39,778 nucleotides of DNA from contig MGOK01000117.1 of assembly GCA_001795335.1 (NCBI GenBank), positions 13,648 through 53,425 of the forward strand, given 5' to 3'. Source of the DNA: Chloroflexi bacterium RBG_19FT_COMBO_55_16 (lineage in GTDB: Bacteria > Chloroflexota > Anaerolineae > Anaerolineales > UBA4823). Positions 1-7,825 of this stretch are shown piece after piece. Position numbers and translations under genes: made by a program. Below the pieces are notes generated by a model. It saw nothing but the letters and a program-made list of their open reading frames with translations, searched no databases and was not told the origin of the DNA. Positions within the stretch are counted from its first letter, which is position 1, and every line of letters begins with the position of its first letter.

Positions 1-1
1 T

Positions 2-394
2 AGCATGCGGGAATTCCAGGCGCGGGTGAAAGCCCAACTCCGTCGGGTCCGGTTAGAACGCGAAAAAGCCGAATCACATTCCCCTGATAACCATGAAATC
101 TTACAATTTGATGACTTAACGCTTGACATGACTCGTCGAGAAGTTCGCTTGGCCGACAAGCCACTTCCGCTCAAACCTAAGGAGTATGATTTGCTGCTCT
201 TCATGGCAAGGCACCGTGGTCACGTCTTATCCCGAGATTTGATTCTCGAACGCGTTTGGGGTTGGGACTTCAGCGGTGACAGCCGGACTGTGGATGTGCA
301 TGTAAGATGGTTGCGAGAGAAGATCGAACAAAACCCAGCCAAGCCAGACCGGATTGTCACCGTACGCGGGGCAGGCTATCGTTTTGAAGGATAG
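2..394 (+). CDS. PhoB/PhoP-type response regulator, C-terminal part (5' end outside window)
   Basis: This is the DNA-binding half of an OmpR/PhoB-family response regulator. The frame is open to the window edge, and the first residues ([12 protein letters not shown]) match the usual end of a receiver domain, so the receiver with its phosphorylated Asp lies upstream. Residues from about 30 onward form the winged-helix domain: [17 protein letters not shown], then [29 protein letters not shown] and the final RGAGYRFEG. It ends one base before a PhoR-like kinase, and pstSCAB-phoU follows. It is therefore most likely the phosphate regulator that binds the TTAAC-type repeats upstream of pstS. Family assignment is firm; the phosphate role rests on context. 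Confidence 0.93.
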   Translation, partial: SMREFQARVKAQLRRVRLEREKAESHSPDNHEILQFDDLTLDMTRREVRLADKPLPLKPKEYDLLLFMARHRGHVLSRDLILERVWGWDFSGDSRTVDVHVRWLREKIEQNPAKPDRIVTVRGAGYRFEG

Positions 395-395
395 C

Positions 396-2153
396 ATGTT
401 TCAAAGTATTCGCTGGCGGATAGCCATCCCGTACGTTATCCTTTTCATGCTGGTAATGACAGGGCTGAGTCTCTACATTTCGGATTTTATTTATCATACC
501 GAATTGAACGAACTGGAATCAAAACTAACTTCCGAAGCCAGGTTACTTGGAGGGACTCTCGAACAAAGAATAATCGGTGAATTCCCCAGTCATGGTCTTG
601 ATGTCCTTGCCAAAGAATGGTCGGATGACCTGGGAGTGCGTGTTACTCTCATTGCTGCGGATGGCGAGGTAGTCGGCGAATCTAATGAGGATCGGGCTAC
701 CATGGACAATCATCTCCAACGACCCGAAATTCAACAAGCACTTCTTGAAGGGATGGGCAGGTCTATCCGGTTTAGTCGGACTTTGGGAGCCGATATGTTA
801 TATATCGCCCTCCCAGTAGTTAAAGATGCAGAAGTATTGGGGTATGTCCGTCTTGCCATTGCGTTAGATCAAATCGAAGCCAAGGTTTCTTCTTTACGAA
901 AAACTATCCTCACTGGAACATTGATCGCAACCATCCTGGCAATCCTGTTGGGGGTAGTAGTTGCCGAATATACCACCCGACCCTTGCGGGATCTTGCCAA
1001 GACGACCCAGCATATTTCCCTGGATGCCCATAGTGACCAGCTGATCCCTACGACCGTCGACGAGGTAGGCCAGTTGGCGGGTGCGATTAATGCCATGCGG
1101 GTCCAGTTGCGCGCCCAATATGGACGCCTTGATACAGAACGTAAGAAGCTAGTTGCAGTTTTGAAGCAACTCAGCGACGGGGTGATGATTGTTGATGAGA
1201 TGGGGAAAGTACAGATGGTCAACCCAGCTGCCCAACGTATGTTTTCTGTAAAAGAAGGTGACGCCTTAGACCGCTCGCTTCCCAGCGTTGTCAGACATCA
1301 TCAAATTATTGATCTTCGGCGGAAATGTCTGGAATCCGGTGAAAACCAGGTGACTTCACTTGAAGTCCCCGGGAAACATCAAATATTCCAAGTGGAAGCC
1401 ATACCTTTGGTCCACACCTTACCCGGCAGCGTTCTCCTGGTAGTTAACGATCTCACACACCTGCGACGCCTGGAAACTGTCCGCCGCGATTTCATCAGCA
1501 ACATATCTCACGAATTACGTACTCCACTTGCCTCGCTTAAAGCCCTGGCGGAAACACTCCAGGAAAGCGCCTTGGACGACCCTCCTGCCGCACGTCGTTT
1601 CTTAAACCGGATAGAGGCCGAGGTGGATGCGTTGTCATTGATGGTACAGGAGTTATTAGAACTTTCTCGCATTGAATCGGGGAAGGTGCCGCTTGAATTA
1701 AAGCCCGTCCCTCCTCAGGATTTATTGACCTCAGCCATCGAGCGCCTGCAATTGCAATCTGAGAATTCTGGGATTCAAGTGCAGCTGCACTGTCCTGCCG
1801 ATCTACCTTTAGTGCTCGCTGATCCACCGCGGATCGAGCAGGTAGTCGTCAACCTATTACACAACGCCATCAAATTCACCCCGGCGGGCGGAAACATCAC
1901 TCTTAGTGCAGAAAGTTCCGAAGACATAATTCTTTTTTCTATCAAAGATACGGGGAGTGGAATCTCTGCTGAAGACCTGCCGCGGATTTTTGAACGCTTC
2001 TTTAAGGCAGATCGGGCGCGTTCTGGTGGTGGAACCGGGTTGGGACTGGCGATCTCCCGCCATTTGGTAGAAGCCCACGGCGGCCGAATCTGGGCAGAGA
2101 GCCTTGAGGGGCATGGCAGCACTTTTTATTTTACAATCCCTGTCGTGGCTTGA
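396..2153 (+). CDS. phoR: PhoR-type sensor histidine kinase
   Basis: This membrane histidine kinase of 585 residues senses a signal and phosphorylates the neighbouring regulator. It has one transmembrane segment near residues 8-29, an extracytoplasmic domain of about 140 residues, a second segment near 170-192, then HAMP, PAS, HisKA and HATPase_c. The phospho-acceptor is His372 in FISNISHELRTPLASLKA. ATP-site motifs are visible: N-box NLLHNAIKF, DTGSGI, FERFFKADRARSGGGTGLGL. I chose the ATG at 396, one base after the regulator's stop and preceded by GAAGGA, over an earlier in-frame ATG at 354 that lies inside the regulator gene. The pst operon 190 bases downstream supports a phosphate-starvation role. 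Confidence 0.93.
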   Translation: MFQSIRWRIAIPYVILFMLVMTGLSLYISDFIYHTELNELESKLTSEARLLGGTLEQRIIGEFPSHGLDVLAKEWSDDLGVRVTLIAADGEVVGESNEDRATMDNHLQRPEIQQALLEGMGRSIRFSRTLGADMLYIALPVVKDAEVLGYVRLAIALDQIEAKVSSLRKTILTGTLIATILAILLGVVVAEYTTRPLRDLAKTTQHISLDAHSDQLIPTTVDEVGQLAGAINAMRVQLRAQYGRLDTERKKLVAVLKQLSDGVMIVDEMGKVQMVNPAAQRMFSVKEGDALDRSLPSVVRHHQIIDLRRKCLESGENQVTSLEVPGKHQIFQVEAIPLVHTLPGSVLLVVNDLTHLRRLETVRRDFISNISHELRTPLASLKALAETLQESALDDPPAARRFLNRIEAEVDALSLMVQELLELSRIESGKVPLELKPVPPQDLLTSAIERLQLQSENSGIQVQLHCPADLPLVLADPPRIEQVVVNLLHNAIKFTPAGGNITLSAESSEDIILFSIKDTGSGISAEDLPRIFERFFKADRARSGGGTGLGLAISRHLVEAHGGRIWAESLEGHGSTFYFTIPVVA

Positions 2154-2235
2154 TCCAACTGGGTCCCCTATTTGCAATTTGGTATTGTGGTTGGAATACT
2201 AAAAACAGCGATATAACGTGAAGATTCGATGGCTG

Positions 2236-2296
2236 TTAATCAACTCTTAACAAAACCTTGACCAGTATTTAACCGCAATTTCCTTTGCTGTTAAAC
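2236..2296 (+). promoter_or_regulatory. Array of PhoP/PhoB-type direct repeats upstream of pstS
   Basis: Hexamers TTAATC (2236), TTAACA (2247), TTGACC (2258) and TTAACC (2269) are spaced exactly 11 bp apart. A fifth, TTAAAC (2291), stays in the same phase after one skipped position. This matches the direct-repeat layout known for PhoP boxes of Gram-positive bacteria (TTAACA-like hexamers, one helical turn apart). A possible extended -10, TG-T-TATTCT, ends at 2311, 35 bases before the pstS ATG. The regulator encoded at the start of the window is the likely ligand; that pairing is inference. Confidence 0.75.
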
Positions 2297-2346
2297 CCAT
2301 CGTGTTATTCTTCTCTCCAAGATTAGAATATTAGGAGATTGAAGAT

Positions 2347-3369
2347 ATGACACGCAAATCGTACGCTTGGCTATCTACCTTGATCTTGATAGCCATTTCG
2401 CTCACCGCTTGTGGGAGCCCGGCAACCCAATCGCCCTCGCAAGAGCCTCAAACATCCCAAGCACCTGTTCAAACAGAAGAGCCGGTAAATAACACCGGAA
2501 CAAGCCTTCTACCGGAGGTAGATCCTGCAAGCGTCAGTGGAAACATCATCACAGCTGGCAGCTCGACTGTTTTTCCGCTCTCTGAACGCATGACTGAACG
2601 CTTCCAGGAGGAAGGTTTTGCTGGAGAAATCACTATAGACAGTATCGGTACCGGCGCTGGCTTCGAACGTTTCTGCGTCAATGCCGAGACAGACATCGCC
2701 AATGCGAGCCGCCCTATTAAAGACGAAGAGCGCGCTAGTTGCCAGTCTAACGATCGCGAGCCTGTAGAATTTCGCGTTGGCACCGATGCCTTAGCGATTG
2801 TGGTTAGCAACGAGAACAGCTTTGTTGAAAATCTTACTCTCGAACAACTTGCTCTGGTATTCTCCACCGCTAAGACTTGGGCCGATATTGACCCAAGTTT
2901 CCCTGCTGAACCCATCCAACGCTTTAGCCCCGGAACTGACTCCGGCACCTTCGACTTCTTCGTCGAAGTAGTCTTGGAAAAAGACGAAGCTCCTATCCTG
3001 AACGCTCAAAACCTCCAACTCAGCGAAGACGATAATGTCCTTGTCCAGGGGGTGGAAGGCAGCCCTTACGCAATTGGATATTTCGGTTTTGCTTACTATC
3101 AAGAAAACGCTGACCGGCTCAAGACACTTTCTATCGAAGGCGTATCTCCGAGCGCCGAAACCGCAGAGTCTGGAGAATATCCCCTGTCTCGGCCCCTTTT
3201 CATCTACTCCGATGCCACGATTATGAAACAGAAACCCCAAGTAGCAGCTTTTATCGACTTCTATTTGACCTACGTCAATGAAGAAGTCCTTGATGTCGGC
3301 TACTTCCCCGCCAGTGAAGATGCAATGAATGTTGCAATGCAAAGCTGGCTGGATGCTGTCGGTGAGTAA
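2347..3369 (+). CDS. pstS: Phosphate-binding lipoprotein of the Pst ABC transporter
   Basis: This is the extracellular phosphate receptor that delivers phosphate to the PstC/PstA channel. Residues 1-21 are a lipoprotein signal peptide ending in the lipobox LTAC, so Cys22 should be lipidated. A Ser/Gln/Pro/Thr-rich spacer to about residue 55 tethers the binding domain. Ligand-loop motifs are visible: AGSSTVFPLSERM, DSIGTGAGFERFC, NASRPIKDEE and SPGTDSGTFDFF. The length (340 residues) is normal. The ATG is preceded by TTAGGAGA. It is the first gene of pstSCAB, follows the Pho-type repeats, and is separated from pstC by a stem-loop. Lipid anchoring fits a cell without a conventional periplasm. 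Confidence 0.96.
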   Translation: MTRKSYAWLSTLILIAISLTACGSPATQSPSQEPQTSQAPVQTEEPVNNTGTSLLPEVDPASVSGNIITAGSSTVFPLSERMTERFQEEGFAGEITIDSIGTGAGFERFCVNAETDIANASRPIKDEERASCQSNDREPVEFRVGTDALAIVVSNENSFVENLTLEQLALVFSTAKTWADIDPSFPAEPIQRFSPGTDSGTFDFFVEVVLEKDEAPILNAQNLQLSEDDNVLVQGVEGSPYAIGYFGFAYYQENADRLKTLSIEGVSPSAETAESGEYPLSRPLFIYSDATIMKQKPQVAAFIDFYLTYVNEEVLDVGYFPASEDAMNVAMQSWLDAVGE

Positions 3370-3403
3370 CGCCAGCTAGAACTAAATAAATATTTATGCT
3401 CGA

Positions 3404-3438
3404 CCAGCTGGATGCTACCTAAGGGTAGCTCCAGCTGG
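3404..3438 (+). promoter_or_regulatory. Stem-loop between pstS and pstC
   Basis: An inverted repeat of 15 pairs has arms at 3404-3419 and 3424-3438 with a TAAG loop. The arms are CCAGCTGGA and GCTACC against GGTAGC and TCCAGCTGG, with one unpaired T at 3413. No T-run follows, so it is a poor intrinsic terminator. It more likely protects the pstS end of a processed transcript, allowing more receptor than channel to be made. That role is inference from similar arrangements in other binding-protein operons. Confidence 0.7.
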
Positions 3439-3454
3439 AACTGGATTAACTTGC

Positions 3455-4423
3455 ATGACTAACCAAACGAATACGATTATTCATTCCTACATGAAAATGA
3501 GAAAGGGTGCTGCTGAAAAGCCTTTCGACTTACGCAAGCGACCCCGCCCGGCTGAGAAGTTGATCCAGGGGTTCTTGTTCGCGTGTGGGGCTTTATCGAT
3601 CTTAACCACTCTGGGGATTGTCTACGAACTGGGCAAGGAAGCCATGCTCTTTTTTAGAAATCCAGATGTAAATCTACTCGAGTTTTTCACCGGGACGAAG
3701 TGGCAACCACAAATCCTTGAGTTCGGTATCCTGCCTCTCCTTAACGCCACCCTGATGACATCCGCGGTTGCCATGCTGATTGCCATTCCACTCGGATTCA
3801 GCGTCGCCATTTATCTGAGCGAATACGCCTCCCCCAAGGCTCGCAGCATTTTAAAACCAACCCTGGAAGTGCTCGCAGGCCTCCCCACTGTTGTGTATGG
3901 TTATTTTGCCCTGACTTTTATGACCCCAATGCTCCGATCGATCTTCGGACAAAACATCGTGCAAATTTACAACACAGCCTCTGCCGGTCTTGTGATGGGG
4001 ATCTTGATCTTGCCGTTGATCAGCTCCATGAGTGAAGACGCCTTGAGCGCAGTTCCCTCATCGTTACGCGAGGCTGCTTATAGCTTAGGAGCCACAAAGC
4101 TGGAGACAGCTCTTAAAATCGTCTTCCCCGCTGCATTGTCTGGCATCGCGGCTGCGGTAATTGTGGGTATTTCACGCGCCGTTGGAGAGACAATGATCGT
4201 CGCCATCGCAGCAGGTGCCGGCCCCAACTTTACATTCAATCCATTTAGATCCGCTGAGACGATGACCGGCCACATCGTTCGCATCAGTGGCGGCGACTTG
4301 AGTTACGCCTCAATTGACTATAACAGTATCTTTGCCATTGGGTTGATGCTTTTCTTGATAACTTTAGGATTAAACATTGTAAGCCAGCGCATTGTCCGGC
4401 GCTTCCGTGAGGTTTATGAATGA
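3455..4423 (+). CDS. pstC: Phosphate ABC transporter permease PstC
   Basis: One of two channel subunits of the Pst importer, 322 residues. After a basic cytoplasmic N-terminus of about 45 residues come roughly six transmembrane segments. The coupling region carries the EAA-type loop [30 protein letters not shown], which contacts the ATPase, followed by [12 protein letters not shown], typical of PstC. The stop overlaps the pstA ATG by four bases (ATGA), so the two subunits are translationally coupled. No good ribosome-binding site precedes the ATG at 3455, and in-frame ATGs at 3491 and 3497 are no better, so the exact start is uncertain. Confidence 0.94.
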   Translation: MTNQTNTIIHSYMKMRKGAAEKPFDLRKRPRPAEKLIQGFLFACGALSILTTLGIVYELGKEAMLFFRNPDVNLLEFFTGTKWQPQILEFGILPLLNATLMTSAVAMLIAIPLGFSVAIYLSEYASPKARSILKPTLEVLAGLPTVVYGYFALTFMTPMLRSIFGQNIVQIYNTASAGLVMGILILPLISSMSEDALSAVPSSLREAAYSLGATKLETALKIVFPAALSGIAAAVIVGISRAVGETMIVAIAAGAGPNFTFNPFRSAETMTGHIVRISGGDLSYASIDYNSIFAIGLMLFLITLGLNIVSQRIVRRFREVYE

Positions 4424-5700
4424 GTAGGATCATCAATCAATATTCCCCAAGTCAAATTCGATCGAACAATAAACAAGAACAATTCGACTCAAACCTGCCG
4501 GTTCGACACCGCCGGGCGAAAACATGGCATCTCATCTTCCAAATATCAACGGTCATCGGGATCGTCGTCTTGATGGCCTTACTCTATAACATCATAAACC
4601 AAGCGTTCGGTTTCGTGGCTTTCGAGAGTAAAGTTAACCCAGATTCATTGGCAATGGATGGCATTTCCCTTGAAAATCTGTCAAAAGAAGACCTGATTCG
4701 TATTATCCAAGATAAGGTAACTGCCAGCCGTTTTAGAACATTGGAAAAGGAAAAACCTTTCCTAGCCCGTAGCCATGAGGAGGTTTACTCGGTCGTGATT
4801 CAAGAAGTAGTAAAACCAAAAGTTGCTGATTCTTGGTCGCTATTTGATTCGCTCTTCCACCGAAAAACGATCCTGGTCGAGTCCGCCGAAAAATACCCGC
4901 AAGCCAGGCTAGAATTTCACTCCTGGATCGGTTGGGATACTGTCACGACCCCCCAATCCAGCAATCCACTTAATGCTGGAGTGAGAACAGCTATTCTCGG
5001 TTCCCTTTGGACGATTGCGATTACCATCTTGGTTGCCTTTCCGATTGGGGTTGGTGCAGCAATTTACCTGGAAGAATATGCCACGCAAAGCTGGATTAGC
5101 CGGATAATTCAGACAAATATCAATAACCTTGCCGGCGTGCCATCCATTATTTATGGTATGTTAGGACTGGCCATCTTCGTCCGTGCCTTCAACCTCTTCA
5201 CTAGTGGAGCCGCCTTCGGTTACACCGATCCCGCCAACGCAAATGGGCGAACCATATTATCTGCAGGTCTAACCCTGGCCTTGCTGATCTTACCTCTGCT
5301 CATTATTAATAGCCAGGAAGCGATCCGGGCAGTCCCCAGCTCATTACGCCAGGCTAGTTTCAGCTTGGGTGCCACTAAGTGGCAAACAGTCTGGTATCAT
5401 GTGCTCCCGAACGCCATTCCCGGTATCCTCACTGGTTCAATTCTGGCAATCTCGCGTGCCATTGGTGAGACTGCGCCTTTGGTCGTCATAGGAGCATCAA
5501 CTTTCATTACATTTGATCCAGACAGCCTGTTTTCTAAATTCACCTCGCTGCCCATTCAAATTTACCAATGGACCTCGCGGCCACAGGCGGAATTTCGCAA
5601 TCTCGCTGCAGCTGCGATCATCATTCTCCTGATCTTGCTGCTAGGCCTCAACGCTTCAGCCATCCTGCTACGCAATCGATTCAACCAGAGGGTCTCATGA
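4420..5700 (+). CDS. pstA: Phosphate ABC transporter permease PstA, with extended N-terminal region
   Basis: This is the partner permease of PstC. At 426 residues it is well over the roughly 280-300 of compact PstA proteins. After the first transmembrane segment (about residues 37-60) there is a hydrophilic stretch of about 110 residues, probably extracytoplasmic. It includes [19 protein letters not shown] and a [17 protein letters not shown] segment. The conserved core then begins near [18 protein letters not shown]. The EAA loop is [20 protein letters not shown], followed by [13 protein letters not shown]. It overlaps pstC at its start and pstB at its end by four bases each. Function is secure; the role of the long loop is unknown. 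Confidence 0.94.
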   Translation: MSRIINQYSPSQIRSNNKQEQFDSNLPVRHRRAKTWHLIFQISTVIGIVVLMALLYNIINQAFGFVAFESKVNPDSLAMDGISLENLSKEDLIRIIQDKVTASRFRTLEKEKPFLARSHEEVYSVVIQEVVKPKVADSWSLFDSLFHRKTILVESAEKYPQARLEFHSWIGWDTVTTPQSSNPLNAGVRTAILGSLWTIAITILVAFPIGVGAAIYLEEYATQSWISRIIQTNINNLAGVPSIIYGMLGLAIFVRAFNLFTSGAAFGYTDPANANGRTILSAGLTLALLILPLLIINSQEAIRAVPSSLRQASFSLGATKWQTVWYHVLPNAIPGILTGSILAISRAIGETAPLVVIGASTFITFDPDSLFSKFTSLPIQIYQWTSRPQAEFRNLAAAAIIILLILLLGLNASAILLRNRFNQRVS

Positions 5701-6503
5701 AGGTCAAATCTTCTCAAAGTTCCACCGTTTCTACTGATAGCAAGGTTGCTATTGAAGCACGCCATTTAAACATCTACTATCACGATTTTATGGCAGTTAA
5801 AGATGTTAATATATCCATTGAACGGCAAAAGATCACCGCCATTATCGGTCCCTCTGGCTGTGGAAAAAGCACTGTATTGCGTTCATTCAATCGCATGAAT
5901 GAACTGGTACCTACCGCTCGCGCCAACGGTGAAGTTATCTTTCGAGGCCAGAATATCTACGAACCTGAAATCGATCCGGTGGAAGTTCGCCGCCGGATCG
6001 GAATGGTCTTCCAAAAGCCAAACCCATTTCCGAAAAGTATTTATGAAAACATTGCCTGGGGGGCGCGCATCAACGGATTCAAGGGAGATATGGACGAGCT
6101 TGTAGAAGAGTCATTATTTCAGGCTGCCCTATGGGATGAAGTCAAAGATAAACTCCATCAGAGTGGACTATCTTTATCGGGAGGGCAGCAGCAACGGCTG
6201 TGTATCGCCCGGGCAATTGCAATCAGACCAGAGATCATCCTGATGGACGAGCCTGCGTCATCCCTGGATCCGATCGCAACACTAAAAATCGAGGAATTAA
6301 TGCACGACCTGGTGGTTAATTACACCATTATCATCGTAACTCATAATATGCAGCAAGCCGCGCGTGTCTCGGATTTTACCGCCTTCTTTATGATAAATGA
6401 GGAGCGGGCAGGGATTTTAGTCGAATATGGACCAACCAACCAGCTGTTCACCAATCCACGCAATAAGCACACCGAGGACTATATCACCGGACGCTTTGGT
6501 TAA
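5697..6503 (+). CDS. pstB: Phosphate ABC transporter ATP-binding protein PstB
   Basis: This is the ATPase that drives phosphate import through PstC/PstA, 268 residues. Walker A is GPSGCGKST (residues 51-59), the Q-loop lies in [18 protein letters not shown], the signature is LSGGQQQR, Walker B is [13 protein letters not shown] and the switch His is in [11 protein letters not shown]. The PKPFPKSI-type sequence after the Q-loop is characteristic of PstB. The ATG at 5697 overlaps the pstA stop (ATGA). An upstream in-frame start would lie deep in pstA and is rejected. An 81-base gap separates it from phoU. Confidence 0.96.
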   Translation: MKVKSSQSSTVSTDSKVAIEARHLNIYYHDFMAVKDVNISIERQKITAIIGPSGCGKSTVLRSFNRMNELVPTARANGEVIFRGQNIYEPEIDPVEVRRRIGMVFQKPNPFPKSIYENIAWGARINGFKGDMDELVEESLFQAALWDEVKDKLHQSGLSLSGGQQQRLCIARAIAIRPEIILMDEPASSLDPIATLKIEELMHDLVVNYTIIIVTHNMQQAARVSDFTAFFMINEERAGILVEYGPTNQLFTNPRNKHTEDYITGRFG

Positions 6504-6584
6504 TTGAGCAATTTTGACCTTTCCCGATAATAAGTAATGGTATAAAATCAAGTAACTCAATATCATTCGGTTTCTGAGGCTAAA

Positions 6585-7277
6585 ATGACCACGATTTCAC
6601 CCCGAGAGACATTAGACCGAGCTCTCCAGGAACTACTGGACGAGATTATCGTCATGGGAAGCATGGTCGAGGAGGCCGTGATCGCATCCGTCGATGCGCT
6701 CAAGCGCCGTGATTTCGAAGCATCCAAGCAGATTTATGCCGCGGACCTCCAAATAAACGAAAAACACTTTGCCATTGAAAACGCAGGGCTGATCGTAATT
6801 GCCACTCAACAACCCATGGCACGCGACTTGCGCCTTCTAGCAGCAGTATTAGAAGCGGCAACAGAGCTGGAGCGTATGGGCGATTATGCTAAAGGAATTT
6901 CCCGGATCAACCTACTGCTAGGCGATCAACCGCTGGTAAAGCCTTTGATCGATATCCCTCGCATGGCTGAGATCAGTGCAGACATGCTCCACCGAGCCCT
7001 GGGCGCTTTTGTCGCTGGGGATGTTGAGACCGCCCGCGCTATACCAAAGGAAGATGAAGTTGTCGATGACCTCTATAACCAGGTATATCGGGAACTGATT
7101 ACCTATATGATCGCCGATCCAACCACCATCGACCGTGCAAACTACCTGCTTTGGGTCGCCCACAACCTGGAACGCATGGCTGACCGGGTTACCAATATCT
7201 GCGAACGCACCATCTTTGTGGCTACTGGCGAAATGAGCGAAATGGATCGCTCAGACGACGAATTATCCCCTGAATAA
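6585..7277 (+). CDS. phoU: Phosphate-specific transport system accessory protein PhoU
   Basis: PhoU is a cytoplasmic all-alpha protein that couples the Pst transporter to the PhoR kinase and dampens the regulon when phosphate is plentiful. The 230 residues contain two PhoU repeats, near 15-100 and 118-205. Each has the characteristic acidic metal-binding E/D-x3-D pattern: LERMGDYAKGI in the first and LERMADRVTNICERTI in the second. It follows pstB by 81 bases and precedes arsC by 8, so it probably shares the pst transcript. A TATAAA at 6540-6545 might be a weak internal -10 but has no convincing -35. The family assignment is clear. Confidence 0.95.
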   Translation: MTTISPRETLDRALQELLDEIIVMGSMVEEAVIASVDALKRRDFEASKQIYAADLQINEKHFAIENAGLIVIATQQPMARDLRLLAAVLEAATELERMGDYAKGISRINLLLGDQPLVKPLIDIPRMAEISADMLHRALGAFVAGDVETARAIPKEDEVVDDLYNQVYRELITYMIADPTTIDRANYLLWVAHNLERMADRVTNICERTIFVATGEMSEMDRSDDELSPE

Positions 7278-7285
7278 GTAGGTTC

Positions 7286-7726
7286 ATGTCCACGCATCCC
7301 AAACCCGGGCGAAGGAAGGTCCTTTTTCTATGCACAGGGAACTCCTGCCGCTCGCAAATAGCGGAGGCTATTGTTAATAGTCAATTGAATCAGGATTGGC
7401 AGGCCTTCAGCGCCGGCACACACCCCACAGATTATGTCCATCCGAAAGCTCTCCAGGTTCTAACCGAGATAGGCATCCAACACCATGGGCACTCCAAAAA
7501 TGTGGCCGAGTATCATGGCATGCCTTTTGACCTGGTCGTTACGGTGTGCGATTCAGCCGCTGAGGAATGCCCTGTTTGGCTAGGGCCAGATCGCCGGCTC
7601 CACCTCAGTTTCCCCGACCCAGCCAAGCAAACCGGCAGTGAAGAACAAATTATAGCTGCCTTCCGTCAGGTACGGGATGACATCGCGGCAAGAATCCCAG
7701 CCTTACTTATGGAACGACATGGATAA
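7286..7726 (+). CDS. arsC: Thioredoxin-dependent arsenate reductase (low-molecular-weight phosphatase fold)
   Basis: This enzyme would reduce arsenate to arsenite using a cysteine relay recharged by thioredoxin. It has the P-loop FLCTGNSCRSQ with Cys16 and Cys21, then VVTVCDSAAEECPVW with Cys88 and Cys95. The spacing (Cys16 to Cys88 is 72, Cys88 to Cys95 is 7) equals that of Bacillus subtilis ArsC Cys10, Cys82 and Cys89. The DPA motif (SFPDPAK) carries the general acid. Plain low-molecular-weight tyrosine phosphatases lack the late Cys pair, which makes that alternative unlikely. It starts eight bases after phoU, in the pst operon. That fits removal of arsenate taken up through Pst. No arsR, arsB or acr3 gene is in the window. 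Confidence 0.88.
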   Translation: MSTHPKPGRRKVLFLCTGNSCRSQIAEAIVNSQLNQDWQAFSAGTHPTDYVHPKALQVLTEIGIQHHGHSKNVAEYHGMPFDLVVTVCDSAAEECPVWLGPDRRLHLSFPDPAKQTGSEEQIIAAFRQVRDDIAARIPALLMERHG

Positions 7727-7825
7727 TTAGAATGTTAACCGCCCGGATTCGTAGCTTTGGCCGGTTTCACTTGGAGGCATTCACATTTGTTTAGCCATTT
7801 TGCGCATCAAGGAAGTGAGGATAAA

